DNA from: Salinarimonas ramus
GTDB lineage: Bacteria; Pseudomonadota; Alphaproteobacteria; Rhizobiales; Beijerinckiaceae
Length of the DNA: 64,000 bases
Assembly (NCBI RefSeq): GCF_014645695.1
Contig: NZ_BMMF01000006.1
Location: forward strand, 240,225-304,224
Direction of reading: 5' to 3'
Part shown: positions 1-9,793 of the stretch, in pieces
Layout of the letters: each line of letters starts with the position of its first letter
Position numbering within the stretch: the first letter of the stretch is position 1
The notes under the pieces: model-generated
Database searches by the model: none
What the model was told of the DNA's origin: nothing
Seen by the model: the letters and a program-made list of their open reading frames with translations, nothing else
Made by a program: the position numbers and the translations under genes

Positions 1-510
1 GCGCGTCAGCAGCAGCCACAGCAGGCCGAGCACGATCGGGCCCACCGCGATGAGGAAGAGCTCGTAGAGCGGGAAGCGCCTCCCGAAGATCTCGACGAAG
101 CCCGTGAGCCCCGGCGCACGCGGCCCCAGCACGTCCTGCGGGCCGATGGTCAGGATCACGAGATCCTGGATGATGAGCACGAGGGCGAAGGTTGCGAGCA
201 GCTGGAACAGCTCGGGCGCGCGGTAGATGCGGCGCAGCAGCACGATCTCGATGAGCACGCCGAGCAGCCCCACCGCGATCGCGGCGACCGCGATCGCCGT
301 CCAGAAGCCCAGCGGCTTGCCGAGGCTCGCCATGGCCAGCGGCGCCAGCAGCGCCGCCGCGTAGGCGCCGAGCATCGTCAGCGAGCCGTGGGCGAAGTTG
401 ACGATGCGCGTCACGCCGAAGACCAGCGTCAGCCCGCTCGCGATCAGGAACAGCGAGGAGGCGCTGGCGAGGCCGTTGAGGCCCTGGATGACGAGGAAGG
501 CGGGATCCAT
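1..510 (-). CDS. branched-chain amino acid ABC transporter permease (LivH type), partial
   Basis: This is the N-terminal 170 residues of an inner-membrane permease of the LivH family; the gene runs off the left edge. The ATG at 508-510 opens a frame with no stop to base 1. The product is strongly hydrophobic, with about four membrane segments visible. It carries the family signature in which a glycine-rich first helix leads to a VNFAHGSL motif near residues 37-44. LivH pairs with LivM, two ATPases (LivG/F) and a periplasmic binding protein to import branched-chain amino acids or related amides; none of these partners is visible here. It is divergent from the hybrid kinase, with 184 bases between the two starts. 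The substrate cannot be read from the sequence. Confidence 0.88.
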   Translation of the reverse strand, partial: MDPAFLVIQGLNGLASASSLFLIASGLTLVFGVTRIVNFAHGSLTMLGAYAAALLAPLAMASLGKPLGFWTAIAVAAIAVGLLGVLIEIVLLRRIYRAPELFQLLATFALVLIIQDLVILTIGPQDVLGPRAPGLTGFVEIFGRRFPLYELFLIAVGPIVLGLLWLLLTR

Positions 511-694
511 GCGTGACGCGGCATCCGGCGGAGAGGAGGCCCTTGTGCCGCCTGCACGCGCGCGACGCAAGAGCGGGCGATGTCGCGAACGGTCGCGCGA
601 ATGCCGCGGATCTCGTCCACCTCCCGTTCACCGCCTTTCTCAAGCCGCCCTTCAGCGCGCCCGTGCATGGTGCCTCCCGGGAAGGGGAGGTTTC

Positions 695-2887
695 ATGGAC
701 GGGCTCTTCATCGTCACGCCGCTCACCATCGCGCTCGCCGTGGCGGGCGCGCTCGCCATCGCGGCGACGGCGGCGGCGCTCCTCATCCTGCGCGATCACC
801 TGCGCCTCGAGACGCGCCTGCGCACCCTCGAAGGCGAGACGGAGACGCTGCAGGACAGGCTCTGGCGCGCGCAGGAGAGCGAGCACTTCTTCCGCACGCT
901 CGCCGAATCGCAGGTCGACGCCATCGTCCAGCGCGACGCGCAGGGCCGCATCACCTGGGCGAACGACGGCTTCGCCGCCCTCGTCGGCATGCAGCGCGCC
1001 GCCGTGCTGGGCACGGCCCATGCGCCGCGGGTGGTCGAGAGCCGCCCGCCGCGGCTTCGCCCCGACGGCGCGCGCCTCGTCGACGAGGCGATCGAGACGG
1101 CGGAGGGCGTGCGCTGGATCGGCTGGATCGAGACGCAGGCCCCCGGCCGCCGCGGCAGCCTGGAGACGCTGCGCGCGGGCCGCGAGATCACGGAGCGCGT
1201 CAGCTCCGAGACGGCGCTCGCCGACGCCCGCGCCCGCGCCGAGGCGGCGAGCGAGGCGAAGTCGCGCTTCCTCGCCACCGTCAGTCACGAGTTCCGCACG
1301 CCGCTCGGCGGCATCCTCGGCATGGCCGACCTCATCCTCGACACGCGCTGCGACCCCGAGCAGACGACCTACGCCCAGGCGATCAAGACCTCTGGCACGG
1401 CCCTCCTGTCGCTCATCGACGAGATCCTCGACTTCTCCCGGATCGAGGCGGGCAAGCTGACGCTCACCCCCGCGCCGTTCGATCTCGCCGCCTGCGTGGA
1501 GGGCGTCGTCGAGCTCCTCGCACCGCGCGCGCAGGGCAAGGGCATCGAGGTCGCGGGCTTCGCCTCCGTGGCGCTGCCGACGCGGCTCGTGGGCGACGAG
1601 GCGCGCATCCGCCAGATCCTCGTCAACCTCGCCGGCAACGCGGTGAAGTTCACCGAGAGCGGCGGCGTCGGCGTCGAGGCGCTGCCGGACGACGAGGGCG
1701 GCGGCATCGTGCTGCGCGTCTCCGACACCGGGCCCGGCATCGCCCCCGAGCGCATCCCCGCGCTGTTCGAGGAATTCGAGCAGGGCGACGGCTCGGCCGC
1801 CCGCCGTCATCCGGGAACCGGGCTCGGGCTCGCCATCACCCAGCGGCTCGTCGCCGGCATGGGTGGGGAGATCGCGGTGGAGAGCGCACCGGGCGAGGGC
1901 GCGCGCTTCACCGTGCGGCTGCCGCTCCCGGCGGCGCCGGCGGCCGACCGACCGGCACGGGAGGCCACGGATCCCGCCGTGGCGCTCGCGGGCAAGCGCA
2001 TCCTCGTCCTCGCCCGCTCGCCCTTCGAGGCGCCCTTCATCGCGCGGCGGCTCGAGGAGGTGGGCGCGCGCACCTCCGTCGTCGGCACGGAGGGCGAGAC
2101 GCTCGCCAAGATCGCCATGGCCGATCCGCAGGACGGCTTCGACGCGCTCATCGTCGATTGCGCGCTGGGCGACGATCTCGCGCGCGACGTCGCCGCGGCG
2201 GCGCGGGAGGCCGGCGTCTCGCGGGCCGTGGTCCTGCTCTCGCCCTTCGAGCGGCGCGATCTCGGCTCGCCCACGGCGGCCGGCTACGACAGCTATCTCG
2301 TCAAGCCCGTGCGCGCCCGCTCGCTCGTGGAACGTCTCGTCGAGCCCGTCGCCCCGCGCCCGATCGTTCCCGCGCAGGCCGAGGAGGAGAGCGGCACGCC
2401 GCGCGCCCTGCGCCGGCTGCCGGGCGAGCGGGGCAACGCGCCGCGACCCGGCGCGCCGCGCGTGCTCCTCGCGGAGGACAACGAGATCAACGCGCTCCTC
2501 GCCCTCAAGGCGCTGGAGAAGCGCGGCGCCGTGGTCGACTGGGCCAAGGACGGGCACGAGGCGGTGGCGCTGGCGGAGGCCTCCTTCGCGGGCCTGCGCC
2601 CCGATTACGACGTCGTCCTCATGGACATCCGCATGCCCGAGCTCGACGGGCTCGAGGCGACGCGGCGCATCCGCACGCTCGAGCGGGCGCTCGGCCGGCG
2701 GCGGCCGCGCCGGATCGTGGCGCTCACCGCCAACGTGCTCAAGGAGGACGAGGAGGCCGCCCGTGCGGCCGGCCTCGACGGCTTCCTGCCCAAACCCTTC
2801 GAGCCGCGAATGCTGGATGCGCTCATCGGCGACGCGCTGGTCGGGCAGCCGGCCTCCGGGGAGGCGTCCCTCGCCCAGGCGGGCTGA
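695..2887 (+). CDS. hybrid sensor histidine kinase/response regulator
   Basis: This is a 730-residue hybrid kinase. In order it has one N-terminal membrane helix (about 8-32), a short coiled coil, a PAS domain (about 62-165), a HisKA dimerisation domain with the phospho-acceptor His198 in SHEFRTPL, and an HATPase domain with recognisable N, G1 and G2 boxes (G2 is GTGLGLAI). Two receiver domains follow. The first (about 420-530) is degenerate, with DALIVDCALG in place of a normal acceptor site. The second (about 588-705) is complete, with Asp644 in VLMDIRMPE. The ATG at 695 is preceded by GGGGAGG, and the membrane helix begins directly after it; an upstream in-frame extension to 398 overlaps the divergent permease and looks non-coding. 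The signal and partner are unknown. Confidence 0.9.
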   Translation: MDGLFIVTPLTIALAVAGALAIAATAAALLILRDHLRLETRLRTLEGETETLQDRLWRAQESEHFFRTLAESQVDAIVQRDAQGRITWANDGFAALVGMQRAAVLGTAHAPRVVESRPPRLRPDGARLVDEAIETAEGVRWIGWIETQAPGRRGSLETLRAGREITERVSSETALADARARAEAASEAKSRFLATVSHEFRTPLGGILGMADLILDTRCDPEQTTYAQAIKTSGTALLSLIDEILDFSRIEAGKLTLTPAPFDLAACVEGVVELLAPRAQGKGIEVAGFASVALPTRLVGDEARIRQILVNLAGNAVKFTESGGVGVEALPDDEGGGIVLRVSDTGPGIAPERIPALFEEFEQGDGSAARRHPGTGLGLAITQRLVAGMGGEIAVESAPGEGARFTVRLPLPAAPAADRPAREATDPAVALAGKRILVLARSPFEAPFIARRLEEVGARTSVVGTEGETLAKIAMADPQDGFDALIVDCALGDDLARDVAAAAREAGVSRAVVLLSPFERRDLGSPTAAGYDSYLVKPVRARSLVERLVEPVAPRPIVPAQAEEESGTPRALRRLPGERGNAPRPGAPRVLLAEDNEINALLALKALEKRGAVVDWAKDGHEAVALAEASFAGLRPDYDVVLMDIRMPELDGLEATRRIRTLERALGRRRPRRIVALTANVLKEDEEAARAAGLDGFLPKPFEPRMLDALIGDALVGQPASGEASLAQAG

Positions 2888-3065
2888 GCGAAGCGGAGGA
2901 ATCCGTATCCGCTCTCTTCCAGGCTATCCTCGCATTTCTGCGCCGGCTAACGTGACGAGCGAAACCAATCTGTCACAATCGTGTTGAATGGCTATGGTTC
3001 AAGAGCCGCACGGCGGACGCGGCGAAAGATTCGCGACGCGGAGGATACCGCCCGACGAGGATGAA

Positions 3066-4088
3066 ATGGCGCCGTTTCCCGCTGTCGAAACGACGTCGAG
3101 CCGGCTTCCGAGCCGCTTCGGCTTCATGTTGACCTCTCCCCCCATCGGCGACTTCGTGCGTCCCTTCCGTAAGAAGGGCTCGGCGGCCATCGCGTTCCTG
3201 CGCGGCGCGAACATGAACCGCGCCCCCGTGCGCCGGCCGCTCGACCCCGTGCTCGGCCGCATCGGCGCGCTCGAGGTCCGCCTCGCCACGACGCCGCGGG
3301 AGATCCGCGCCGCCCAGCGCCTGCGCTACAAGGTGTTCTACGAGGAGGGCCGGGCGCTGCCGCACACGGCCTCCGCGCTCGCGCGTCGCGACTTCGACGA
3401 GTACGACGCGATCTGCGATCACCTTCTCGTCCTCGACCATTCAGCGCCCTCCAACCTCGGCGAGCCCGCCCGCAAGCTGCGCGGCGTGCCGGCGCGCACG
3501 AAGCATCCGGCCGTCGTCGGCACCTATCGCCTGCTGCGCCAGGAGGTGGCCGAGCGGCATTTCGGCTTCTACACACAGGCCGAATACGACATCGCCCCGA
3601 TCCTCGCGGCGCATCCGACGAAGCGCTTCCTCGAGCTCGGCCGTTCCTGCGTGCTCAAGCCCTACCGCAACAAGCGCACGGTGGAGCTGCTCTGGCACGG
3701 CATCTGGAGCTACGTGCTGCATCACAAGGTGGACGTGATGCTCGGCTGCGCGAGCCTGGAGGGCACCGATCCGCAGGCGTTGGCGCTGCCGCTCTCCTTC
3801 CTGCACCACCACGCCGCAGCCGATAGCGATTGGCGGGCCCGTGCCGTGGCCGATCGCTACGTGCCCATGGACCGCCTGCCCGAGAGCGCCGTCGACTCCA
3901 AGGCGGCGCTGCACGCGCTGCCGCCGCTGATCAAGGGTTATCTGCGGCTCGGCGCGCGCTTCGGCGACGGCGCCGTGGTGGACCGCCAGTTCGGCACGAC
4001 GGACGTGCTCGTGGTACTGCCGGTCTCCGCGATCAGCCCGCGCTACGTGGCCCATTTCGGCGCCGACGCGGGCCGCCACGCGGCGTGA
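3066..4088 (+). CDS. GNAT-like N-acyltransferase of the OlsB (ornithine N-acyltransferase) family
   Basis: The conserved part, from about residue 55 of this 340-residue call, matches the OlsB/hemolysin-like acyltransferase fold. It has RLRYKVFYEE near the start, a DEYD acidic patch, then VVGTYRLLR and FLELGRSCVLKPYRN, all family hallmarks. OlsB acylates the alpha-amino group of ornithine with a 3-hydroxyacyl-ACP to give lyso-ornithine lipid. No olsA partner is adjacent. The start is uncertain: an ATG at 3066 has GAGG five bases upstream, a longer reading begins at 2988, and a shorter one at 3126. The N-terminal 50 or so residues are not conserved-looking. Related AHL-synthase-like GNAT proteins are the main alternative. 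Confidence 0.72.
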   Translation: MAPFPAVETTSSRLPSRFGFMLTSPPIGDFVRPFRKKGSAAIAFLRGANMNRAPVRRPLDPVLGRIGALEVRLATTPREIRAAQRLRYKVFYEEGRALPHTASALARRDFDEYDAICDHLLVLDHSAPSNLGEPARKLRGVPARTKHPAVVGTYRLLRQEVAERHFGFYTQAEYDIAPILAAHPTKRFLELGRSCVLKPYRNKRTVELLWHGIWSYVLHHKVDVMLGCASLEGTDPQALALPLSFLHHHAAADSDWRARAVADRYVPMDRLPESAVDSKAALHALPPLIKGYLRLGARFGDGAVVDRQFGTTDVLVVLPVSAISPRYVAHFGADAGRHAA

Positions 4089-4098
4089 CGCTTCGAGA

Positions 4099-4959
4099 TC
4101 AAGGCGCGTCGGCGAGCGCCGTGATCCCCTCGCGATAGGTCGGATAGAGGAGCGCGACGCCGAGCTCCTCGCGCAGGCGCCGGTTCGAGACGCGCTTGGA
4201 CGTCGACCAGAAGGCGCGCCCCATGGGCGAGAGCTCGGCCTCCTCGAAGGGGATCTCCGGCGGCGGCGCGATGCCGGCGACCTCGCCCGCATAGGCGATC
4301 ACGTCCTGCGGCGGCGTCGGCTCGTCGTCGACGACGTTGTAGACGCCGCCCGCGCGTCCGCGCACGAAGGCGGCGTTCACCGCCTGCGCGATGTCGGCGA
4401 CGTGGATGCGGTTGAAGACCTGGCCCGGCTTGACGATCCGGCGGGCCGTGCCCGCGCGCAGCTGCAGGATCGGATTGCGGCCCGGCCCGTAGATCCCCCC
4501 GAGGCGCAGGACGCACACGCGCTTGCCGCTGCGCGCGCCGAGCGCCAGCCAGGCCGCCTCCGCGTCGGCTCGGGCGTCCGCGCGGGCATGCTTCGGTGCG
4601 AGCGGCGTGTCCTCGTCGACCCAGCCTCCATTCGCATCGCCATAGACGCCGATCGTGGAGAGATAGACGATCGCCTCGATCCGCGGCGCCGCCGCGATCG
4701 CCTCGCCGAAGGCGGCGAGCGCGGGGTCGACCCCGTCCCGCGGCGGAATCGAGAGCAGGACGTGCGTGGCGTGCGTGAGATCGCCTTCGATGCGCGGATC
4801 GACGTTTTCGGGCGAGAACAGCCGCGCGGTAATGCCGTCCGCTTCCAGCGCCGCCGCCTTCTCGGGCGAGCGCACCGTGCCGACGACCGTCGCGAACGCC
4901 CCCTGCCGCACGGTCTGCGCCGCGCTGTACCCGAACCCGAACCCGACCAGCACGCTCAC
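4099..4959 (-). CDS. NAD(P)-binding epimerase/dehydratase-like SDR protein
   Basis: This is a 286-residue extended-SDR-like protein of the YeeZ type. A glycine-rich nucleotide loop, GFGFGYSA, lies at residues 6-13. YLSTIGVYG at about 98-106 is typical of sugar-nucleotide epimerase-like folds, and RLGGIYGPGRNP follows at about 150-161. The usual YxxxK pair is not evident after the STIGVYG strand, where the alignment gives an Ala-rich segment (HARADARADAE), so catalysis is uncertain. It converges on the acyltransferase gene, with 10 bases between the two stops. Substrate and pathway are unknown. Confidence 0.75.
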   Translation of the reverse strand: MSVLVGFGFGYSAAQTVRQGAFATVVGTVRSPEKAAALEADGITARLFSPENVDPRIEGDLTHATHVLLSIPPRDGVDPALAAFGEAIAAAPRIEAIVYLSTIGVYGDANGGWVDEDTPLAPKHARADARADAEAAWLALGARSGKRVCVLRLGGIYGPGRNPILQLRAGTARRIVKPGQVFNRIHVADIAQAVNAAFVRGRAGGVYNVVDDEPTPPQDVIAYAGEVAGIAPPPEIPFEEAELSPMGRAFWSTSKRVSNRRLREELGVALLYPTYREGITALADAP

Positions 4960-5077
4960 GCCGCTCTCCCGATTGATTGTGCGGGCGCGAGTGTAGAGGG
5001 GATCGGGGTGGCGGGGAACAGTTCGTGGGTGGATCGCGGCGGTTGGCTAGAGTTGGCCAGTGATCCTGGTGCCCGGC

Positions 5078-5434
5078 TCACCAGGCCGGGCCATCCACGA
5101 TCTCCCACTCCTCCTCGGCTTCGATCGCCTCGGCCGCCAGCGTAGCGACCGCCTTCATCTCGGCGTCGGTGAGGTCGTCCGAGCAATCGTCGCGGACCGG
5201 CCGCTCGGTCTGCGGCCGGTCCGTGTCGTCGACGATGTGCCTGCGTAGGGGGGCATCCGATCCACTATTCGCTTCTTTCGATCTCCCGACATTATGGAGA
5301 CGTATGACCTCCCTGTCCAGGATGATCGCATCACGACAAGAAGAGCATCTCAGGGTAGAATGATTCCGTCGCCGTTCCTTCAAGCGCTTCACCGCAGCGG
5401 CGCCATCAGCGTCGCCTTCGCCCGCTGGATCCAT
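5078..5434 (-). CDS. hypothetical small acidic protein, doubtful
   Basis: This open frame of 118 codons would fill most of the 429-base gap between the phospholipase D-like gene and the epimerase-like gene. The C-terminal third is acidic and protein-like (DDLTDAEMKAV, then an EAEEEWEIVDG tail). The N-terminal part holds a CSSC pair and overlaps the end of the phospholipase D gene by 46 bases in another frame. The only ATG that fits lies inside that neighbouring gene, and there is no clear ribosome-binding site. The DNA around 5250-5370 is visibly lower in G+C than its surroundings. It may be a real small gene, a remnant or non-coding sequence. I do not recognise a family. Confidence 0.28.
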   Translation of the reverse strand: MDPAGEGDADGAAAVKRLKERRRNHSTLRCSSCRDAIILDREVIRLHNVGRSKEANSGSDAPLRRHIVDDTDRPQTERPVRDDCSDDLTDAEMKAVATLAAEAIEAEEEWEIVDGPAW

Positions 5435-6867
5435 TTCGGCGGGCGCTCGGGGTCGAGCAGGTCGTTCTCGGCGAGGAGCTCCTCGGCGGGGCCGATGGGG
5501 TCCGGCTCGTAGGGCGCGAGGGTGCGGCCGTGGCCGCTCAGGCGATCGACGGCGCCGACGAGGCCGTGCTCGGCGATGGCCTGCTCCACAGCCTCCGGCG
5601 TCGTCGCCAGATGCTCGGCCAGGAGATCGGCGCGCACGTCGAGGATGCGCCGGCGGCGCTCCGCGGCGTCGGGCGCGCCCTCAACCGCCTCGATGGCGAC
5701 GTCGCACTCCGTGTCGAAGCCCATGGAGCGGTTGTTGAGGTTCGACGAGCCGATGCGGATGAGGCGGTCGTCGACGATGAGGATCTTGGCGTGGACGTAG
5801 ATGTCCTCGCCCGCATGCGTCACCGGCGTGTAGATCCGGAAGCGGTCGAAGACGTCGGCGTCGCGCACGAGCTTGAGCAGGCGGGCGCGTGCGGTGTCCA
5901 TCGTCGCCGCCTCGAGATAGCCGTCCGCCGACATCGGGTTGACGATGACGATCTGCGGCCCGTCGGCCTCGCGCAGGCGCCCGGCGATCACCTCCGCGAT
6001 GGTGCGGGATGCGAAGTACTGGCTCTCGCAATAGATCGTCTCGCGTGCCTCGCGGATGCACGACAAGAGCAGGCTCTCCACCTCGAAGATCTTGGGATGG
6101 TTGCCGAAGAGCGGCGCCGTGCGCGCGATGCCGACGTCGACGTCGACGAAGGTCGGCGCGACCCCGCTCGGCCAGATCGGCGCGCGGGCCGGCGGCGGCT
6201 CGAGCTCCTCGCCGGTGGCGAGCTTCCAGCGCTGGCGGGCGTGCTCGGCGAGCGACTTCGCGGCGTCGCCGTCGAGCGCCATGGTCGCGTCGTGCCACGG
6301 GCCGTAGGCGCGCCCGCTCGGGCGCAGGCGTCGCTCGTCGCCGTCGAGATGCCCGCGCGTGTCCCAGCGATCGGCGGTCATGTCGATGCCGCCGCAGAAG
6401 GCGAAGACGTCGTCGATGGCGACGATCTTCTGGTGATGCGCGGCTCCCGGCGGGTGGGCGCCGTCGAGGTGGAAGCGAATGTTCTCGCTCGTCGTCCAAT
6501 CGAGGATCATCAGCGGCGTCGAGCCCCGGCCCAGCGCCTGGATCATGCCGAGATCCCATTTGAGGACGTAGATCCGCAGCTCCGGCCGCGTCTTGGAAAT
6601 CCAGCGCAGGAAGGGCCCGAGCGCGTTCGGCCCCTCCATCGTCGCGCCGTCGGGCTCGAACTGGATGCGCAGATCGAAATCCCAGCCGATCAGCATGATC
6701 GTGTGGCGGGCGGCGAGCATCGCCTCCTTCACCGCGCGGAAATAGTCCTGCGCGTCGACGACGAGGCCGGCGCGGTCGGCGTGGGCGATGCGCCAGCAGG
6801 TGTCGCCCGGTCGCAGGATGCGGTGAGGCGCGGGCGAATCGTCCGCGCGCGCGGCGGTCGTGGACAT
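5389..6867 (-). CDS. phospholipase D-like protein (cardiolipin synthase family)
   Basis: This 492-residue protein has two complete HKD motifs of the form HxKx4D: H145/K147/D152 in HHQKIVAID, and H359/K361/D366 in VHAKILIVD. Each is followed by the expected G/S-rich strand (FCGGID; GSSNLNNRS). The second matches the GSxNxxxRS box of phospholipase D and cardiolipin synthases. It has no obvious signal peptide or membrane helix. The likely activity is phosphodiester hydrolysis or transphosphatidylation of phospholipids, but substrate choice cannot be read. The gene stands alone on the minus strand, upstream of the doubtful small frame and downstream of the GGDEF-EAL gene. Confidence 0.88.
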   Translation of the reverse strand: MSTTAARADDSPAPHRILRPGDTCWRIAHADRAGLVVDAQDYFRAVKEAMLAARHTIMLIGWDFDLRIQFEPDGATMEGPNALGPFLRWISKTRPELRIYVLKWDLGMIQALGRGSTPLMILDWTTSENIRFHLDGAHPPGAAHHQKIVAIDDVFAFCGGIDMTADRWDTRGHLDGDERRLRPSGRAYGPWHDATMALDGDAAKSLAEHARQRWKLATGEELEPPPARAPIWPSGVAPTFVDVDVGIARTAPLFGNHPKIFEVESLLLSCIREARETIYCESQYFASRTIAEVIAGRLREADGPQIVIVNPMSADGYLEAATMDTARARLLKLVRDADVFDRFRIYTPVTHAGEDIYVHAKILIVDDRLIRIGSSNLNNRSMGFDTECDVAIEAVEGAPDAAERRRRILDVRADLLAEHLATTPEAVEQAIAEHGLVGAVDRLSGHGRTLAPYEPDPIGPAEELLAENDLLDPERPPKWIQRAKATLMAPLR

Positions 6868-6956
6868 CGGTCACCTCCTCCGGCGCCGAGGCCGGTCCCG
6901 CGAAACAACCGGGAGCGCGCGGGAGCGGTTCCGCGCGAGCGGTGCCGGTTTCTCGA

Positions 6957-9116
6957 TCAGGCGGCGCCGGCGTGCCGTCGCGCGGAGAGGAGAGCGTCGA
7001 TGTCGCTCGCCGGCATGGGCCGCGCGAGGAGGTAGCCTTGGAGCTGATGGCAGCCGAGCGCCTGCAGAAAGCGCTGCTGCTCGCGGGTCTCCACGCCCTC
7101 GGCCGTGACGGTGAGACCGAGCGCGCGGCCCAGATGCACGATGGAATGGACGAGGATCGCCGATTCGCCCGTGGCCTCCATGCTCTCCAGGAAGGAGCGG
7201 TCGATCTTGATCTTGTCGAAGGCGAAGCGGCGCAGGTAGATCAGCGAGGAATAGCCCGTGCCGAAATCGTCGAGGGCGAGGTTCACGCCCTTGGCGCGAA
7301 GCCGCATCATCGCCGCCTCCGCCGCGTCCGCGTCCTCGACGACGACGCCCTCTGTCAGCTCGAGCTCGAGGCGGGTCGGATCGAAGCCGGTCTCCTCCAG
7401 GATACGCCCCACCGTCTCGACGTAGTCGCGCTGGCGGAACTGGATCGGCGAGACGTTGACGGCGACGCGCAGGCCCGGCCAGCGGCGCGCGTCGTTGCAG
7501 GCGCGGCGCAGGACCCAGTCGCCGAGCGGCAGGATGAGGCCGCTCTGCTCCGCCATGGCGACGAAGCGATCGGGCGGGATCAGGCCCTTCTCCGGATGGC
7601 GCCAGCGCACCAGCGCCTCGAGCGCCACCACCTCGTCGCGGTCGGCGGCGAAGATCGGCTGGTAGTGCAGCTCGAGCCCGTCGCCGGTGATGGCGTCGCG
7701 CAGGTCGTCGGCGACGAGCTTGCGCATGCGGATCGCCTCGTCCATTCGCCGCTCGAAGAAGGAGTGCCGGTTCCGGCCGTCGTTCTTCGCCTGGTAGAGG
7801 GCGGTGTCGGCGAGCCGCATCAGGGTCTCGCGGTCGAGGGCGTCCTCGGGGGCGAGCGCGATGCCGATGGAGACGCCGATGGTGACGGCGGAATGCTCGA
7901 TCTCGAAGGGCTCCGAGATGGCGTCGAGGATGCGTCGGGCGAGCGCCTCGGCGCCCTCGGCGCTCTTGAGGCCGGGCTGGATGATGGCGAACTCGTCGCC
8001 GCCGAAGCGGGCGAGGACGTCGGTTCCGCGCAGATGCGTCATCAGGCGGCGCGCCACGAGCTTGATGAGCTCGTCGCCGGCCTGGTGGCCGAAGGCGTCG
8101 TTGACCTCCTTGAAGCGGTCGAGGTCGAGGAACATCACGGCGAGCCCCTCGCCGGTGCGCGTGACGCGGGCGAGCTCCTGGTCGAGGCGTTGCGCGAAGA
8201 GGAGCCGGTTGGGAAGGCCCGACAGGGGATCGGAGACGGCGAGCGTCTGCACGTGCTCCTGGGTCTGCGCGAGCTCGGCCGACACGCGACGCGCATGCAT
8301 CACGGCGAGGCCGAGCAGCGCGAAGGCGAGGAGCGCCGGCCCGATCACGAGCCACAGCACCTTGCCGCGCCACAGCGAGCCCGGCCGCTCCGGCGTCCAG
8401 GCGACGTGGTAGACGGCCTGGCCGTCCACCGCGGCGATGTCGAAGCCGCGGGCCTCGTCGTCGATGGGGCCTTCGCCCACCATGAAGTTGCCGATGGCCT
8501 GGTCGATGGCGAGCGCGGCGAGCTCGTCGCGGTTCATGGCGCGCAGGCCCACCGCCAGCGCCCCGCCGTCGGGCCGCATCTCCGAGATCGCCACCACGGC
8601 GACGATGCGCCCGTCGATGGCCGCGAGCTGGGGCGCCGCCGGGCGGCGGCTGCCGGTGGTGCGGACGTCCTGCGCCTCCAGAAGGGCCCGCCCCAGGAGA
8701 TCGGCCACGATGGCGGTGTCGAGAGAGAGCGCCGGTCGCGCACCGGCGCCGCGGGCGACGTCGGCGGAGACGATGCGGCCCTCGCCGTCGAGGGCGAAGA
8801 CGCCCGTCGCGTCGAAATGCGGGCGGGCGAGGGCGAGGAAGGCGCCCGTCGTGGCGGGCGTGATCGGCTCGGTGCCGGTGGCGGCCCGCAGGCTCGCCTC
8901 CAGCGTCTCGGCATAGGCCTCGAGCTGCACGCCGATGACGGCCTGCATGCGATCGCGCGCGGCGATGGCGGCGCCGCGGTCGGCGTCGCGGCTCACCCAG
9001 AGGAGCGCTGCGGTCGACACGCCCAGCACCGCCACGAGCAGGGCCACGAGGGGCCAGAGCAGGCGGGGGAGGAAGACGCGGGTCGCCGGGGTCGGCTGAA
9101 AGGTCGGTGCGTGCAT
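6957..9116 (-). CDS. membrane-anchored GGDEF-EAL cyclic-di-GMP protein
   Basis: This 719-residue protein has an N-terminal membrane helix (about 15-37), a presumed periplasmic sensor region, and a second helix near 255-275. A GGDEF domain (about 290-450) and an EAL domain (about 465-710) follow. The cyclase active site is intact (RFGGDEF near residue 372). The phosphodiesterase domain keeps its key motifs: EAL in LEALVRW, DDFGTGYSS, KIDRSF and TAEGVE. It could therefore make or break down cyclic-di-GMP, with direction set by the sensor region. It is transcribed alone on the minus strand; purN, upstream, is co-directional but 77 bases away. Confidence 0.92.
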   Translation of the reverse strand: MHAPTFQPTPATRVFLPRLLWPLVALLVAVLGVSTAALLWVSRDADRGAAIAARDRMQAVIGVQLEAYAETLEASLRAATGTEPITPATTGAFLALARPHFDATGVFALDGEGRIVSADVARGAGARPALSLDTAIVADLLGRALLEAQDVRTTGSRRPAAPQLAAIDGRIVAVVAISEMRPDGGALAVGLRAMNRDELAALAIDQAIGNFMVGEGPIDDEARGFDIAAVDGQAVYHVAWTPERPGSLWRGKVLWLVIGPALLAFALLGLAVMHARRVSAELAQTQEHVQTLAVSDPLSGLPNRLLFAQRLDQELARVTRTGEGLAVMFLDLDRFKEVNDAFGHQAGDELIKLVARRLMTHLRGTDVLARFGGDEFAIIQPGLKSAEGAEALARRILDAISEPFEIEHSAVTIGVSIGIALAPEDALDRETLMRLADTALYQAKNDGRNRHSFFERRMDEAIRMRKLVADDLRDAITGDGLELHYQPIFAADRDEVVALEALVRWRHPEKGLIPPDRFVAMAEQSGLILPLGDWVLRRACNDARRWPGLRVAVNVSPIQFRQRDYVETVGRILEETGFDPTRLELELTEGVVVEDADAAEAAMMRLRAKGVNLALDDFGTGYSSLIYLRRFAFDKIKIDRSFLESMEATGESAILVHSIVHLGRALGLTVTAEGVETREQQRFLQALGCHQLQGYLLARPMPASDIDALLSARRHAGAA

Positions 9117-9193
9117 GGCCGTCCGTGGTTCGACGGCGGCATCGTCTCTCGCTTTCGTTCAGAAAGAGTTGCTGGATCGACTTCGAGTTTCTT

Positions 9194-9793
9194 TCATGCG
9201 CGATTGCGCGCGATGTGCGAGGCCAGCGTGGCGAGCGCCCGCGGATAGAGGACGTGCTCGCGCTCCAAGACGCGCGCGGCGAGCGTCTCCGCGGTGTCGC
9301 CGGGCAGGACGGGGACGGTCTCCTGCGCGATCACGGGCCCCGCATCGAGATCCGCGGTGACGAGATGGACCGAGCAGCCGTGCTCCGCGACGCCGGCCGC
9401 GAGCGCACGGGCATGCGTGTCCGTGCCGCGGAAGGCGGGCAGGAGCGAGGGATGGATGTTGACCAGCCGGCCTTCCCAGCGCGCCACGAACCAGGGGGTG
9501 AGCACGCGCATGAAGCCGGCCAGCACGACGAGCGCGATGCTCGCCTCGCGCAGGCGCGCGTCGAGGGCGCGCTCGAAGCTCTCGCGGTCGGGAAAGGCCT
9601 TGTGGTCGACGGTCGCCGTCGCGATCCCCGCCGCTTCGGCGCGGGCGAGGCCCGGCGCGCCGGGGCGGTTCGAGACGACGAGATCGATGCGCGCGGGATA
9701 GCCGGGCTCGGCGGCCGCCGCGACGAGGGACGCCATGTTCGAGCCGCGCCCCGAGATCAGGATCGCGGTCGAAACCCGCGGGTCGTCGCTCAC
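9194..9793 (-). CDS. purN: phosphoribosylglycinamide formyltransferase
   Basis: This is a 199-residue GAR transformylase, the third step of de novo purine synthesis, using 10-formyl-tetrahydrofolate. ISGRGSNM near the N terminus binds the phosphate. The active-site block [12 protein letters not shown] supplies the catalytic Asn and His, and the later DLDAGPVI supplies the Asp. The start is a GTG at 9791-9793, which overlaps the purM stop as GTGA, a classic translational coupling. The length is normal for PurN. purM and purN form a two-gene operon here, as in many alphaproteobacteria. Confidence 0.96.
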   Translation of the reverse strand: MSDDPRVSTAILISGRGSNMASLVAAAAEPGYPARIDLVVSNRPGAPGLARAEAAGIATATVDHKAFPDRESFERALDARLREASIALVVLAGFMRVLTPWFVARWEGRLVNIHPSLLPAFRGTDTHARALAAGVAEHGCSVHLVTADLDAGPVIAQETVPVLPGDTAETLAARVLEREHVLYPRALATLASHIARNRA

